Part shown: positions 1 to 8,985 of the stretch, piece after piece
How the letters are laid out: each line of letters starts with the position of its first letter
Position numbering within the stretch: the stretch's first letter is position 1
From: Anaerococcus sp.
Lineage (GTDB): Bacteria; Bacillota; Clostridia; Tissierellales; Peptoniphilaceae
Direction of reading: 5' to 3'
Assembly (NCBI RefSeq): GCF_030825785.1
Contig: NZ_JAPJPG010000024.1
Span: 1 to 24,563 of the forward strand
Length of the DNA: 24,563 bases
The notes under the pieces: model-generated
Databases searched by the model: none
What the model was told of the DNA's origin: nothing
Seen by the model: the letters and a program-made list of their open reading frames with translations, nothing else
Program-made: the position numbers and the translations under genes

Positions 1-2508
1 GACCTAGAAAATGAAGAAAAAAATTTAAATGATAATAGAAAAAAGCTTGAAGAAATAAGCCAAAGTCTTAAAGAAAATAAACTTATAGTCAATAAAACAC
101 AAAGTGAATTAAAAGACCTAGTCGCTAAAAACTCTAAGGAAGAGTTAAGATTAAACAAACTAGCAAGTGAAATTTATAACTACGAAATAGAGGAAAAATC
201 CAAGGCCATTATTGACGAAAAAAAGGCTAAAGATGCCGAAGAAAGGCTGACTAAAATTAAAGCTATCGATGAGGACTTATCTATCCTTGAAGAAAGCAAA
301 ACAAAACTTGAAGATGAGCTTAAAGAAGGCACAAATAAGCTAAAAGATTTCCAAAACAAGGAAGAAGATTATAGTAAAAATCTCTTAGATAGAAGAAAAG
401 AAAGCGATGACTTATCAAAGGCTAATGCCGAAAATAACATCAATCTTAAGACTTTGATTTCAGAATTCAAGCTCCAAAAGGAAAATCTCGAGAAGAATAG
501 GGGATATTTCTATTCAATCCAAGACTTCCTAAATAAAACTAAGGATTACGGTCTAGATAATTTGTATTTAGACTCCCTTGCTAACCTTATTAGAGTTAAG
601 GAAGGCTATGAGGATGTAATCGACAATCTAATGGGGGCAGGCCTTCAAAACATTGTAACAAGAACTAAGCTTGATACAAGAGAGTTAATTAACTTTGTAA
701 ACAAGAATAGATTGGGGAGAATCACCTTCCTTCCTATAGATTCGATAAAATCTTATAGGAAAGATAGGCCAAAAGAGGATGAGGTAATCGCTATGGCCTA
801 CGATTTGATCGAAGCAGACCCTGAACTTACAAATATAATAGATCATTTTTTGGGATCGACTGTAGTAGTAAAAGATATTGATAGCGCCGTTAGCCTTTCC
901 AATAAGATAAGAGGCTACAGGATAATTACCTTGAATCTAGATATTATAAATAACTGGGGTTCTATGGTTGCTGGTAATGATAAAAATAGGAAGAAAAATA
1001 CCAATCTTTTAAATAGAAACAAGAGACTAGAAGAGATTAAAGAAAGGATTCTTTCCTTAAGAAATAAGAAGGATTCCTATAACAAGACATATAGGGAGAT
1101 TAGTGCTGATATAAATATCCTTGATGATAAGCTTAAAGAAATTACTAGCCTTATAGAAGAAGAAAGAAACTCATTGAGGGATACGGAAAACAATCTTTCT
1201 TCAGTCAATATGAGAATTGAAAATGCTATCGATAGAAAAGAGGAGCTTTCTGAAGAAAGAGACTATGATTTAGTCCTTACAGGATCCTTAGATATAGATA
1301 GTCTTAGAGAAAATCATGGAAGGCTTAAAGAAGAAATCGAAAAGATAAAAGTAACGATCGCAAATAAAGAAAGGATTCTTAGCCTTAAGGAGAAGGAAAG
1401 CATCAAGCTCGAAAACACTTCTGCAATGATTAGCCGAGATATCAATCTCATTATAAATACCATCACAGAACTTAAAAATTCCCTAAGGGATCTGGATAAG
1501 ACTAATAGGATGGAGATTAAACTTAGAAGTGAAATCGACGAGTCTCTAGGAGAAATCCATAGGGAAGATCAAAATCTTAAAAAATCAATAGATTTTTCTA
1601 AGAAAAAAATAAGCGAAGAAGAAGAAAAACTTAAGACCTTATCAGATAATAAAAGTAAGATGGAAGAAGAAAACTCCAATATGCTTGATAGGGAAAAGAG
1701 AGTCGATGAGAAAATAAAAGAGTTAAATATAGAGAAGGTAAAAAGTGATTACGCACTTTCTAATGCGATAAGCAAATACGATTCTATTATTGACGAGATC
1801 AGTCCTTTTATTAGTCAAAGTCTAGATGAGATGGATAAGAAATATAGGGACTTAAGCTTTGATAAAGTTAGCAAAAAGTCATTAGTCGACCTTCAAAGAA
1901 AGATAAATACAATTGGATTTTTCAATGAAAACTCGCTAGAGACCTATAAAGAAGCCAAAGAAGAATTTGATTTCTTGGATAAGCAGATGACAGACCTTGT
2001 AAATTCCAAGTCAGATATAGAAACCATGATTAAAAGGCTTGAAAAGGATATGAAAGAAGAATTTATCAAAAACTTCAATATAATTAATGAGAAGTTTAAG
2101 AGGATTTTTACGACCCTGTTTATCGGAGGAGATGCAAAGCTAGTTTTAGATAGTGACGATAGCTTAAGTGCAGGTATTGAGATAGAAGCTCGTCCTCCAT
2201 CTAAGTCAGCTAAGTCGATTTCACTTTTATCAGGTGGGGAGAAGGCACTTACAGCAGTTGCCTTACTCTTTGCAATCTTTGAGACTAACCCTGCTCCATT
2301 TGCGATCCTAGATGAGATAGACGCTGCCCTAGATGAGACAAATATCAAAAGATATATAGACTACCTAACAAGTCTATCAGATAAGACCCAGTTTATAATG
2401 ATAACTCACAGGCAGACAACAATGCAACTTGCAGAGAGAATCCATGGGGTCACCATTGGAGATGATGGCAAAAGTCAGGTATATTCTATAGACTTTGCAA
2501 ATAATTGA
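1..2508 (+). CDS. smc: Chromosome segregation ATPase SMC (5' end outside window)
   Basis: The frame is open from base 1, so the window begins inside the gene; 835 C-terminal residues of the roughly 1170 usual for SMC are visible. From the left edge there is charged coiled coil, then the hinge (about visible residues 165-325, including the segment GLQNIV and the motif WGSMVAG), a second long coiled coil, and the C-terminal ATPase head. The head shows the ABC signature LLSGGEK (residues 742-748, base 2224), Walker B with D-loop (AILDEIDAALDE, near 2300) and the switch histidine in ITHR. SMC dimers with ScpA/ScpB compact and separate the chromosome. The Walker A motif lies upstream, outside the window. 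The gene ends at TGA, 44 bp before def. Family assignment is secure from the head and hinge. Confidence 0.97.
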   Translation, partial: DLENEEKNLNDNRKKLEEISQSLKENKLIVNKTQSELKDLVAKNSKEELRLNKLASEIYNYEIEEKSKAIIDEKKAKDAEERLTKIKAIDEDLSILEESKTKLEDELKEGTNKLKDFQNKEEDYSKNLLDRRKESDDLSKANAENNINLKTLISEFKLQKENLEKNRGYFYSIQDFLNKTKDYGLDNLYLDSLANLIRVKEGYEDVIDNLMGAGLQNIVTRTKLDTRELINFVNKNRLGRITFLPIDSIKSYRKDRPKEDEVIAMAYDLIEADPELTNIIDHFLGSTVVVKDIDSAVSLSNKIRGYRIITLNLDIINNWGSMVAGNDKNRKKNTNLLNRNKRLEEIKERILSLRNKKDSYNKTYREISADINILDDKLKEITSLIEEERNSLRDTENNLSSVNMRIENAIDRKEELSEERDYDLVLTGSLDIDSLRENHGRLKEEIEKIKVTIANKERILSLKEKESIKLENTSAMISRDINLIINTITELKNSLRDLDKTNRMEIKLRSEIDESLGEIHREDQNLKKSIDFSKKKISEEEEKLKTLSDNKSKMEEENSNMLDREKRVDEKIKELNIEKVKSDYALSNAISKYDSIIDEISPFISQSLDEMDKKYRDLSFDKVSKKSLVDLQRKINTIGFFNENSLETYKEAKEEFDFLDKQMTDLVNSKSDIETMIKRLEKDMKEEFIKNFNIINEKFKRIFTTLFIGGDAKLVLDSDDSLSAGIEIEARPPSKSAKSISLLSGGEKALTAVALLFAIFETNPAPFAILDEIDAALDETNIKRYIDYLTSLSDKTQFIMITHRQTTMQLAERIHGVTIGDDGKSQVYSIDFANN

Positions 2509-2552
2509 AAATAAGCCTTACAAAAGTACAATAATGTAGATAAGGAGGAAGT

Positions 2553-3029
2553 ATGGCAATTAGAAATATAAGAAAAGAAGGGGATACTATTTTAAGGAAA
2601 ACTTCCAAAGTAGTCCCTGAAATTACTGATAGAATTAAAGTTTTACTAGACGACATGGCTGATACTATGTATGAAGCTGATGGAGTCGGACTTGCTGCTC
2701 CTCAAGTTGGAATTTTAAAAAGAATAATAGTGGTAGATCCACATGATGATACTACAGGCCTAGTTAAGCTTGTAAATCCAGAAATTGTAGAATCAGACGG
2801 AGAGCAGATTGGTATTGAAGGTTGTCTTTCTATACCTAATTTTAATGCGACTGTCAAAAGACCGGAACATCTAAAAGTAAGATATTTAGACGAAGAAGGA
2901 AACGAGAAAATCTGGGACGCTCATGGTTTTCCAGCAGAAATCTTATCTCACGAAATAGACCATCTCGATGGAATTTTATTTAGAGATAAGGCGATTGAAG
3001 AGGTTAAATTCGATACAGAAAATGATTAA
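2553..3029 (+). CDS. def: Peptide deformylase
   Basis: This cytosolic metallo-hydrolase removes the formyl group from the N-terminal methionine of new proteins. All three family motifs are present: GVGLAAPQ (residues 44-51), EGCLS with metal-ligand Cys91, and HEIDH with ligands His133 and His137 and catalytic Glu134. At 158 residues it has normal length for a bacterial enzyme. The start is set by AAGGAGG at 2542-2548, four bases before ATG. Its stop overlaps the start of fmt by 8 bp. That pairs the deformylase with the enzyme that adds the formyl group, which is the usual def-fmt arrangement. No promoter is evident in the 44 bp after smc, so it is probably read through from smc. Confidence 0.97.
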   Translation: MAIRNIRKEGDTILRKTSKVVPEITDRIKVLLDDMADTMYEADGVGLAAPQVGILKRIIVVDPHDDTTGLVKLVNPEIVESDGEQIGIEGCLSIPNFNATVKRPEHLKVRYLDEEGNEKIWDAHGFPAEILSHEIDHLDGILFRDKAIEEVKFDTEND

Positions 3030-3960
3030 TATATGTTTTATGGGCAATCCAAAGTTTGCGGTGCGAGCTTTGGATGTTCTTTATAATGATGAAAATATAG
3101 ACGTCAAACTTGTTGTAAGCTCTCCCGATAAGAAGAGAAATAGGAGAAAAGTTACACCAACAGAGATTAAAAAATATGCTCAGGATAAGGGGATTGATGT
3201 CCAAACCCCAAAGACAGTAAACAGCTCCGAATTTGTTGAAGAGCTTAAGGCTTTGGGAATCGACTACATTGTAGTAGTAGCCTTCGGTCAACTTATTGGA
3301 AAAGACCTACTTGAAGCCTATGAGGATAGGATAATAAATCTACATCCATCAATACTACCTGCCTATAGAGGAGCAAGTCCTATGCAGTTTTCTCTATTAA
3401 ATGGAGATAAGCTAACTGCAGCTACAACTATGCTTATAGAAAAGGAGATGGATTCTGGTGATATACTTATCCAAGAAGAAGTTCCAATAGAAGAAAGTGA
3501 TGATTACACAAGTCTTGAAGAGAAATTAAGCGAGATTGGAGCTAAAAAAATCAGAGAAACTATCCTAAACTTTGATGAAATCTACAAGAATAGACAAAAA
3601 CAAGACGATAGCAAGGCGACTTTCTGTACAAAAATTACAAAGGATATGGGAAGAATTGATTGGAATAAATCTTCTTCAGAAATTATTAATAAAATAAGGG
3701 CCTTTGTAGAATATCCAGTTGCCTTTTTCTCTTATGAGGGAGCCAATGTGAAAATCTACAAGGCAGAAATCGCAACAGGCTATGAAGGAAAACCGGGTTT
3801 TGTCTATCAGGCAAATCCTAAGGAAAAGATTATAATAGGAACAAAAGATGGGGCTATTAGGATAGAGAAAATTCAATTTCCAGGAAAGAAGGCCATGGAT
3901 ACTAAATCCTTCCTCATGGGTAATTCTTTTGAAGAGAAAATTACTTTAGTCAATGAATGA
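3022..3960 (+). CDS. fmt: Methionyl-tRNA formyltransferase
   Basis: The enzyme transfers a formyl group from 10-formyltetrahydrofolate to Met-tRNA(fMet) for translation initiation. With the ATG at 3022 the protein has 312 residues and begins MINICFMGNPKF, the usual N-terminus of the family. An in-frame codon 54 bp further upstream would add residues that match nothing in the family. The catalytic set Asn106, His108 (in NLHPSILPAYRG) and Asp144 (in EMDSGDIL) has the same numbering as in the E. coli enzyme. The tRNA-binding loop SSPDKKRNRRK is at 34-44. The smaller C-terminal OB-like domain follows residue 205. The gene overlaps def by 8 bp and rsmB by 8 bp, suggesting translational coupling. 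Confidence 0.96.
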   Translation: MINICFMGNPKFAVRALDVLYNDENIDVKLVVSSPDKKRNRRKVTPTEIKKYAQDKGIDVQTPKTVNSSEFVEELKALGIDYIVVVAFGQLIGKDLLEAYEDRIINLHPSILPAYRGASPMQFSLLNGDKLTAATTMLIEKEMDSGDILIQEEVPIEESDDYTSLEEKLSEIGAKKIRETILNFDEIYKNRQKQDDSKATFCTKITKDMGRIDWNKSSSEIINKIRAFVEYPVAFFSYEGANVKIYKAEIATGYEGKPGFVYQANPKEKIIIGTKDGAIRIEKIQFPGKKAMDTKSFLMGNSFEEKITLVNE

Positions 3961-5245
3961 TTTAGAACTAATATTAAACTCGCTTGTAAGGATAATCTAC
4001 GAGGATAAGAAGAGTAACGAAGAGATAAATTATTTAGAAAAGAGAGTCGATAATCTCCCATACGCTACCAAAGTTATTTATGGAGTCCTGGAAAATAAAA
4101 TCTATATAGATTATATGATAGGAAAATTATCTAAGATAAGACTTAAGAAAATCCACAAAAACGTCCTTACCATTCTAGAAATCGGAATCTACAATATACA
4201 TTTTCTAGAAACTAAGGATTATGCCACAGTAGATAAGCTAGTTGAACTTACAAAGAGAAAGAATAAGAGATCATCTGGCTTTGTAAATGCTATCTTAAGA
4301 AATTTCATAAGAGAAGAGAAGGAAATAGCAAAGATAAAGATAAGCGATGATATAAAGTCACTTTCTGTGAGATACTCTATGCCAGAAGATATCACTAGAT
4401 ATATATTTGATAACTACGGCATGGATTATACAAAGGCCTTCCTTAGATATAGTAATAATGAGGCGGTACTTTCTATCAGGATTAATAGATTAAAGACTGA
4501 TAAGGAAAGTTTAATTAAAAAGCTAAAAGCTAACGGATTTGAAATAGAAGTGTCAAAGATAAGTGAAAATGCTCTTTTGGTAAAGAATCCTTCAGGCCTT
4601 GTAGCCACTAGTGAGTTTAAAGAGGGGCTTTTTACTATTCAACAAGAAGCCAGCATGAAGACGATTGAGGTTCTTGATCCTAAGAAGGATTCAAAAATCC
4701 TAGACCTATGTGCAGCACCTGGTACAAAGACCAGCTACCTTGCTGAATATACCAGAAATTCTGGTAAAATAATAGCGAATGACATCTCTAAGAATAAGCT
4801 AAGTCTTATAAGAGAAAACATCGAAAGATTAGGCCTTACAAATATTGAGCTTACGAGCTTTGATGCAAGTGTGTACAGATCTGACTTTGAGGAAGAGTTC
4901 GACTATGTCTTAGTTGATGCTCCTTGCTCTGGTCTTGGAGTTATGGCAAGAAAACCTGAGATTAGATATAACAGGACAATCGATGATATCAAAAATCTAG
5001 CCCAGCTTCAAAGACAAATTCTAGCCGCAGCGATTAGATATCTTAAGCCTAACGGCACTCTAGTCTACTCGACTTGTACCCTGGGTAAGATTGAAAACCT
5101 TGATAATTTTAAGTTCTTAAAAGCAGATGAAAGGCTTACTCCTTTAGAGATTGATGGCAAGAAATACCTAGAATTTGTAAGTTTTGAAGATAAAACAGAC
5201 GGATTTTTTATAAGTAAGTTTAAGAAGAATGATTATGAAAGATAA
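3953..5245 (+). CDS. rsmB: 16S rRNA (cytosine-967-C5)-methyltransferase RsmB
   Basis: SAM-dependent methyltransferase for C967 of 16S rRNA, also called Sun. A helical NusB-like RNA-binding domain occupies about residues 1-125. The Rossmann methyltransferase domain carries the SAM motif DLCAAPGTKT (251-260), motif IV DAPCSGLG with Cys325, and motif VI YSTCTL with the catalytic-type Cys375. The usual PEEN segment after motif VI reads KIEN here, a small divergence. Length is 430 residues, normal for the family. The start ATG lies inside the last codons of fmt (ATGAATGA), and the 3' end overlaps rlmN. The position between fmt and rlmN is the standard Firmicutes one. Confidence 0.95.
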   Translation: MNDLELILNSLVRIIYEDKKSNEEINYLEKRVDNLPYATKVIYGVLENKIYIDYMIGKLSKIRLKKIHKNVLTILEIGIYNIHFLETKDYATVDKLVELTKRKNKRSSGFVNAILRNFIREEKEIAKIKISDDIKSLSVRYSMPEDITRYIFDNYGMDYTKAFLRYSNNEAVLSIRINRLKTDKESLIKKLKANGFEIEVSKISENALLVKNPSGLVATSEFKEGLFTIQQEASMKTIEVLDPKKDSKILDLCAAPGTKTSYLAEYTRNSGKIIANDISKNKLSLIRENIERLGLTNIELTSFDASVYRSDFEEEFDYVLVDAPCSGLGVMARKPEIRYNRTIDDIKNLAQLQRQILAAAIRYLKPNGTLVYSTCTLGKIENLDNFKFLKADERLTPLEIDGKKYLEFVSFEDKTDGFFISKFKKNDYER

Positions 5246-6260
5246 ACTAAATGACAAATCCATAAAAGAATTGGAAGAAATTTTCATTAAAGAAGGCTAT
5301 CAAAAATTTAGGGCCAAGCAAGTTTATAGGCAAATTCACATAAACAAGGTCAAAGACTTTACACAAATGAGTGATCTTTCTAAGGATATGAGAAAGAATT
5401 TATCAGCAAAATACGACTTCCCTCAGATGAAAGTAGAAAGAGAATTTGTATCAGAGCTTGATAGTACGAAAAAATATCTATTTTCTTTAGAAGATGGAAA
5501 TATCATAGAAGCGGTCTTTATGGATTATGATAAGAGAAAAACTATTTGTATATCTTCACAAGTAGGTTGCAGGATGGGGTGTAAGTTCTGTGCTTCAACC
5601 AAAAACGGTCTTGAAAGAGACTTAAGTGCAGCAGAGCTTATAGAAGAAGTTTATACTCTAGAAAGAATTAATGGAGAAATTAATAACATTGTAATAATGG
5701 GTATAGGTGAGCCTTTAGATAATTATGAAAATATTAGAAAATTCATCGAAATTATTACCGACGTAAAGGGAAGAAACCTTTCCCATAGGTCAATCACCCT
5801 TTCAACTTCTGGTATAAGCCCAATGATTAGAAAACTTGCTGACAGCGGACTTGATGTAAATCTTGCAGTCTCCCTACATTATGCGGATGATGAAAAAAGA
5901 CGTAAATTTATGCCAATTGCTAACAAATACAGCATTGAAAGTCTAATGGAGGCGACAGATTATTATCTGGATAGGACAAAAAGAAGGATAAGCTTTGAGT
6001 ATGTAGTAATAGATGGGGTTAATAATCTCGATAGTGACGTATCCAATCTAACTAGCCTACTTAAGGGCAAAAACGTTCATATCAATTTGATCCCCCTAAA
6101 TCCAATCGAAGAGTTTTCTTATGATAGGCCAAAGTCAACTGCTCTAAGAGACTTTAGAGACAAGCTTTTAAAGAGAAAATTAAATGCAACCATAAGAAAG
6201 TCGATGGGCTCAGATATCGATGCATCTTGTGGCCAGCTTAGAAATAATTATGCGAGGTGA
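5229..6260 (+). CDS. rlmN: Dual-specificity RNA methyltransferase RlmN (radical SAM)
   Basis: A radical SAM enzyme that makes 2-methyladenosine at A2503 of 23S rRNA and A37 of some tRNAs. The cluster-binding CxxxCxxC motif is Cys114, Cys118, Cys121. Cys107, seven residues before it, matches the catalytic Cys118 of E. coli RlmN. Cys334 in ASCGQL matches the methyl-carrying Cys355. The radical SAM segment GIGEPLDNY is present. At 343 residues it is full length. The start overlaps rsmB by 17 bp; a second in-frame ATG at 5235 would give an 11-bp overlap. Neither has a strong Shine-Dalgarno sequence, so the exact start is uncertain. Confidence 0.96.
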   Translation: MIMKDKLNDKSIKELEEIFIKEGYQKFRAKQVYRQIHINKVKDFTQMSDLSKDMRKNLSAKYDFPQMKVEREFVSELDSTKKYLFSLEDGNIIEAVFMDYDKRKTICISSQVGCRMGCKFCASTKNGLERDLSAAELIEEVYTLERINGEINNIVIMGIGEPLDNYENIRKFIEIITDVKGRNLSHRSITLSTSGISPMIRKLADSGLDVNLAVSLHYADDEKRRKFMPIANKYSIESLMEATDYYLDRTKRRISFEYVVIDGVNNLDSDVSNLTSLLKGKNVHINLIPLNPIEEFSYDRPKSTALRDFRDKLLKRKLNATIRKSMGSDIDASCGQLRNNYAR

Positions 6261-6262
6261 GT

Positions 6263-6988
6263 ATGAAATTTAGTACAATATCAAATATTGGAAAAATAAG
6301 GCAGGAAAACGAAGATGCCTATGCAAATACGACCATTGGCTATTTGGATTTTTTTATAGTTGCCGATGGGATGGGAGGCCATAGTAGGGGAGAAGTCGCT
6401 AGCAAGCTTGCAAGTAAGTCTTATATAGACTTTATAGAAAATGCAAACTTAGATGACTACACTTCTTATGTCGACCTTCAGGAAGAAGCAATAAAGTACG
6501 CCAACAGCAAGATCTATAACTTGTCAGACGATAGCGAAGATCTTAGGATGGGTACGACTGTAGTTTGCTTGCTAGTTGATAGAAAAAATGCTACTTATTA
6601 CATATCTCATGTGGGAGATTCTAGGATTTATATCTATCAAGACAAAAAACTTAGAGTGAAAACTAGAGATCACTCTCTGATAAATGACCTAATAGATACA
6701 GGTTCTCTAACAGAAGATGAGGCCGAAAACTTTATCAACAAGTCTGCCATCACAAAGGCTGTCGGTACAGAAGAAGCGATAGAACCAGAAAGTCAGACCT
6801 TCTCCATGAAAGAGGGAGATGTAGTTTTGATGTTTACAGACGGCTTATCTAACGAGCTTACAGATGAAGAGATAACAAAAGTAGTCAACGAATCTTATGA
6901 GGCATATGATATTTCATCTAGACTTGTTGAACTAGCACTTAGTAAGGGTGGTCGCGATAATATAACAGTGACTACGATTTTGATATAA
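6263..6988 (+). CDS. prpC: PP2C-family Ser/Thr protein phosphatase PrpC (Stp)
   Basis: Metal-dependent phosphatase of the PPM/PP2C family, the partner that reverses PrkC kinase phosphorylation. From the ATG at 6263 the protein has 241 residues. It shows the metal motifs: Asp18 in RQENEDA, DGMGGH (35-40), HVGDSRIY (116-123), Asp193 in FTDGLSNE and Asp232 in GGRDNIT. The start at 6263 puts the usual MKF...G.IRQENED beginning at the N-terminus. A GTG at 6257 is in frame and would add two residues; GAGGTGA at 6254-6260 could serve either. It overlaps or abuts the rlmN stop and sits 8 bp ahead of prkC, the common two-gene signalling module. Confidence 0.95.
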   Translation: MKFSTISNIGKIRQENEDAYANTTIGYLDFFIVADGMGGHSRGEVASKLASKSYIDFIENANLDDYTSYVDLQEEAIKYANSKIYNLSDDSEDLRMGTTVVCLLVDRKNATYYISHVGDSRIYIYQDKKLRVKTRDHSLINDLIDTGSLTEDEAENFINKSAITKAVGTEEAIEPESQTFSMKEGDVVLMFTDGLSNELTDEEITKVVNESYEAYDISSRLVELALSKGGRDNITVTTILI

Positions 6989-6996
6989 GAGGTAAT

Positions 6997-8985
6997 ATGG
7001 AAAAGATAATTTTGGACAATAGGTACGAGATTATAGAGCAGATAGGCGTAGGAGGAATGGCCAAGGTCTACAAGGCCAAGGATAGGCTTTTAGATAGATT
7101 TGTTGCCATTAAGGTGCTTAAGGAACAATATGCGGAAGATGAGGAGTTTCTAAAGAAATTCAACAATGAAGCTCAATCAGCTGCGAAATTAAATCATGTC
7201 AATATAGTAAATGTCTACGATATAGGAGAAGACCTCCTAGAAGGAAAAAAGATTTACTATATAGTTATGGAGTATGTTGAAGGGCAAACACTGAAAGATC
7301 TAATAGATGAAGAGGGAAAGCTTTCTAATCACGATATTATAGATTATTCTGTTCAGATTGCTCAAGCCTTAAAATCAGCCCACGCATCAGGAATTATACA
7401 CAGAGATATCAAGCCACAAAATATTCTTATAGATAAGTTTGGCCTTGCCAAGGTAACAGATTTTGGTATAGCTAGAGTCTCATCAAATGCGACCATAACT
7501 TACACATCATCAATTCTAGGAACAGTTCATTATATATCACCGGAGCAAGCCAAAGGCAAAATAGTTGATGAAAAAAGTGACTTGTATTCCCTAGGAGCCG
7601 TGATGTATGAGATGGCAACCGGTAGGGTACCATTTGATGCTGACAATTCCGTAGGAATTGCTGTGATGCATATTCAAGATAAGGCAAGGCCTGCCAAGGA
7701 ATTAAACTCTGATCTTTCTGATCATCTAAATTTCATTATTATGAAGCTTCTTGAAAAGGAGCCAGGAAATAGATTCCTAAATGCGACAGAGCTTATAGAT
7801 AGTCTTGAAAATCAAAATTCCGTGAATACTCAAGCCCTAGAAGAGACAGCGAGAATTCCAATAGTTGTCCCAAATAAGGGAAAGAAAAAGACAAAGAAGG
7901 AAGAGTCAGCAAAGTCTGAAGAAGCTGTTTATGTTTCTCCTACAGATGATAAGCCTGAAGAAAAGGAGAAAACTAAATCACTTAAGATTTGGCCACTGGC
8001 CCTACTCGCACTAATTTTGGTTGGGGCAGTGTATTACTTCATGTCAAGGCCAAAGGATGATATCCTTGAAGTTCCAACGGTTATAAACTTAAGTCAAGAA
8101 ATGGCAGTTAAGGAGCTTGAAAAGAGAGGGCTTAAGGCAAATATTTCAAGAACTGAAGAAAGCGACGATTATGACAAGGGCAAGGTCATGAAGCAAGATC
8201 CTGAAGCAAATACAGAAGTTAAAAAGTCAACTACGGTAAATCTTGTAATTAGTGCTGGAAGAGAAGTAAGCGTGCCAGATCTTTCTGGATTAAGTCTTAC
8301 AGAGGCAGAAGAAAAACTTAAAGAGCTGGGTCTAAGCATAGGAAGGACAAGCACACAATATAGCGAAGAAGTCGAAAAAGACCTAATAATAGATCAAAAT
8401 CCGAGATCTGCTACAAATCTTCAAGCAGGAAGCAAGGTTGACCTTGTTATTAGTGCAGGACCTGAGGAAAAAATTGAAAATATTGAAGTTCCAAGCCTTA
8501 TAGGGATGAGTGAAGAACAAGCAGAAAGTATAATTAGTCAGTACGGACTTATCCTTAGAAATATTGACTACAGGGAAAGTGAAGATGTTGAAAAGGGCAA
8601 CGTTATAAGCCAATCAATATCAGAAGGGACCCAAGTAGCACCACAATCTCAAATAGACCTAGTAGTTTCTACTGGTAAGAAGGAGAAAGAAAAGGAAAAG
8701 GATAAGGATAGGGATAAGGATAAGGAAAAAGAAGAAGATAAGACAGGTCAGGCTAAAAACGTAGATTTAAGACTTAATATAAACAATGGTAAAGACAAAT
8801 TCAATGTCAAAATATATAGGCTAGATGATAACGATAAGAGAAGTGACATCTTATATGATCAAAATCAAACTAGCAAGGATTTAGATGAAAATCAAGTCCT
8901 ACAGTTAAACTTCCAAGCAATACAAAATACTAAGTTTGAAGTCTTGGTTGATGATGAATCTTACGGAGTGTATACAGTAAATTGA
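6997..8985 (+). CDS. prkC: PASTA-domain Ser/Thr protein kinase PrkC (PknB type)
   Basis: A membrane eukaryotic-like kinase that senses cell-wall muropeptides or lipid II and phosphorylates cell-wall, division and translation proteins. The cytoplasmic kinase domain (about 10-270) has the glycine loop IGVGGMAKVY, Lys39, HRDIKPQN with catalytic Asp137, DFG at 155-157 and the SPEQAKG activation-segment end. A charged linker leads to one membrane segment (about 330-348). Three extracellular PASTA repeats follow (about 358-421, 425-488, 496-560). A lysine/glutamate/aspartate-only stretch (561-582) separates them from an unrecognised C-terminal domain of about 80 residues. AAGAGG at 6987-6992 precedes the ATG by four bases. 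The gene follows prpC and overlaps rsgA by 4 bp. Confidence 0.96.
   Translation: MEKIILDNRYEIIEQIGVGGMAKVYKAKDRLLDRFVAIKVLKEQYAEDEEFLKKFNNEAQSAAKLNHVNIVNVYDIGEDLLEGKKIYYIVMEYVEGQTLKDLIDEEGKLSNHDIIDYSVQIAQALKSAHASGIIHRDIKPQNILIDKFGLAKVTDFGIARVSSNATITYTSSILGTVHYISPEQAKGKIVDEKSDLYSLGAVMYEMATGRVPFDADNSVGIAVMHIQDKARPAKELNSDLSDHLNFIIMKLLEKEPGNRFLNATELIDSLENQNSVNTQALEETARIPIVVPNKGKKKTKKEESAKSEEAVYVSPTDDKPEEKEKTKSLKIWPLALLALILVGAVYYFMSRPKDDILEVPTVINLSQEMAVKELEKRGLKANISRTEESDDYDKGKVMKQDPEANTEVKKSTTVNLVISAGREVSVPDLSGLSLTEAEEKLKELGLSIGRTSTQYSEEVEKDLIIDQNPRSATNLQAGSKVDLVISAGPEEKIENIEVPSLIGMSEEQAESIISQYGLILRNIDYRESEDVEKGNVISQSISEGTQVAPQSQIDLVVSTGKKEKEKEKDKDRDKDKEKEEDKTGQAKNVDLRLNINNGKDKFNVKIYRLDDNDKRSDILYDQNQTSKDLDENQVLQLNFQAIQNTKFEVLVDDESYGVYTVN
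8677..8742 (+). repeat. Purine-only repetitive tract coding a K/E/D linker in PrkC
   Basis: The sequence is almost entirely A and G on the plus strand and is built from near-repeats of AAGGAT/AAGGAA/AAAGAA-type hexamers. It encodes PrkC residues 561-582, alternating Lys with Glu or Asp, plus one Arg. It sits outside the membrane, between the third PASTA repeat and the terminal domain. Such tracts can change length by slippage in whole codon units; that is inference. Confidence 0.7.

Noticed and set aside
1944..2348. 134-codon minus-strand frame opposite smc
   Set aside because: It is fully antisense to the conserved ATPase head, has no recognisable motif and is explained by codon composition.
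454..2508. smc beginning at a TTG at 454
   Set aside because: The same frame is open from base 1 and codes for typical coiled coil before 454, so the gene simply enters from outside the window.
2968..3021. Longer N-terminus for Fmt
   Set aside because: These residues lie inside def and do not resemble Fmt; the ATG at 3022 begins the conserved family N-terminus.
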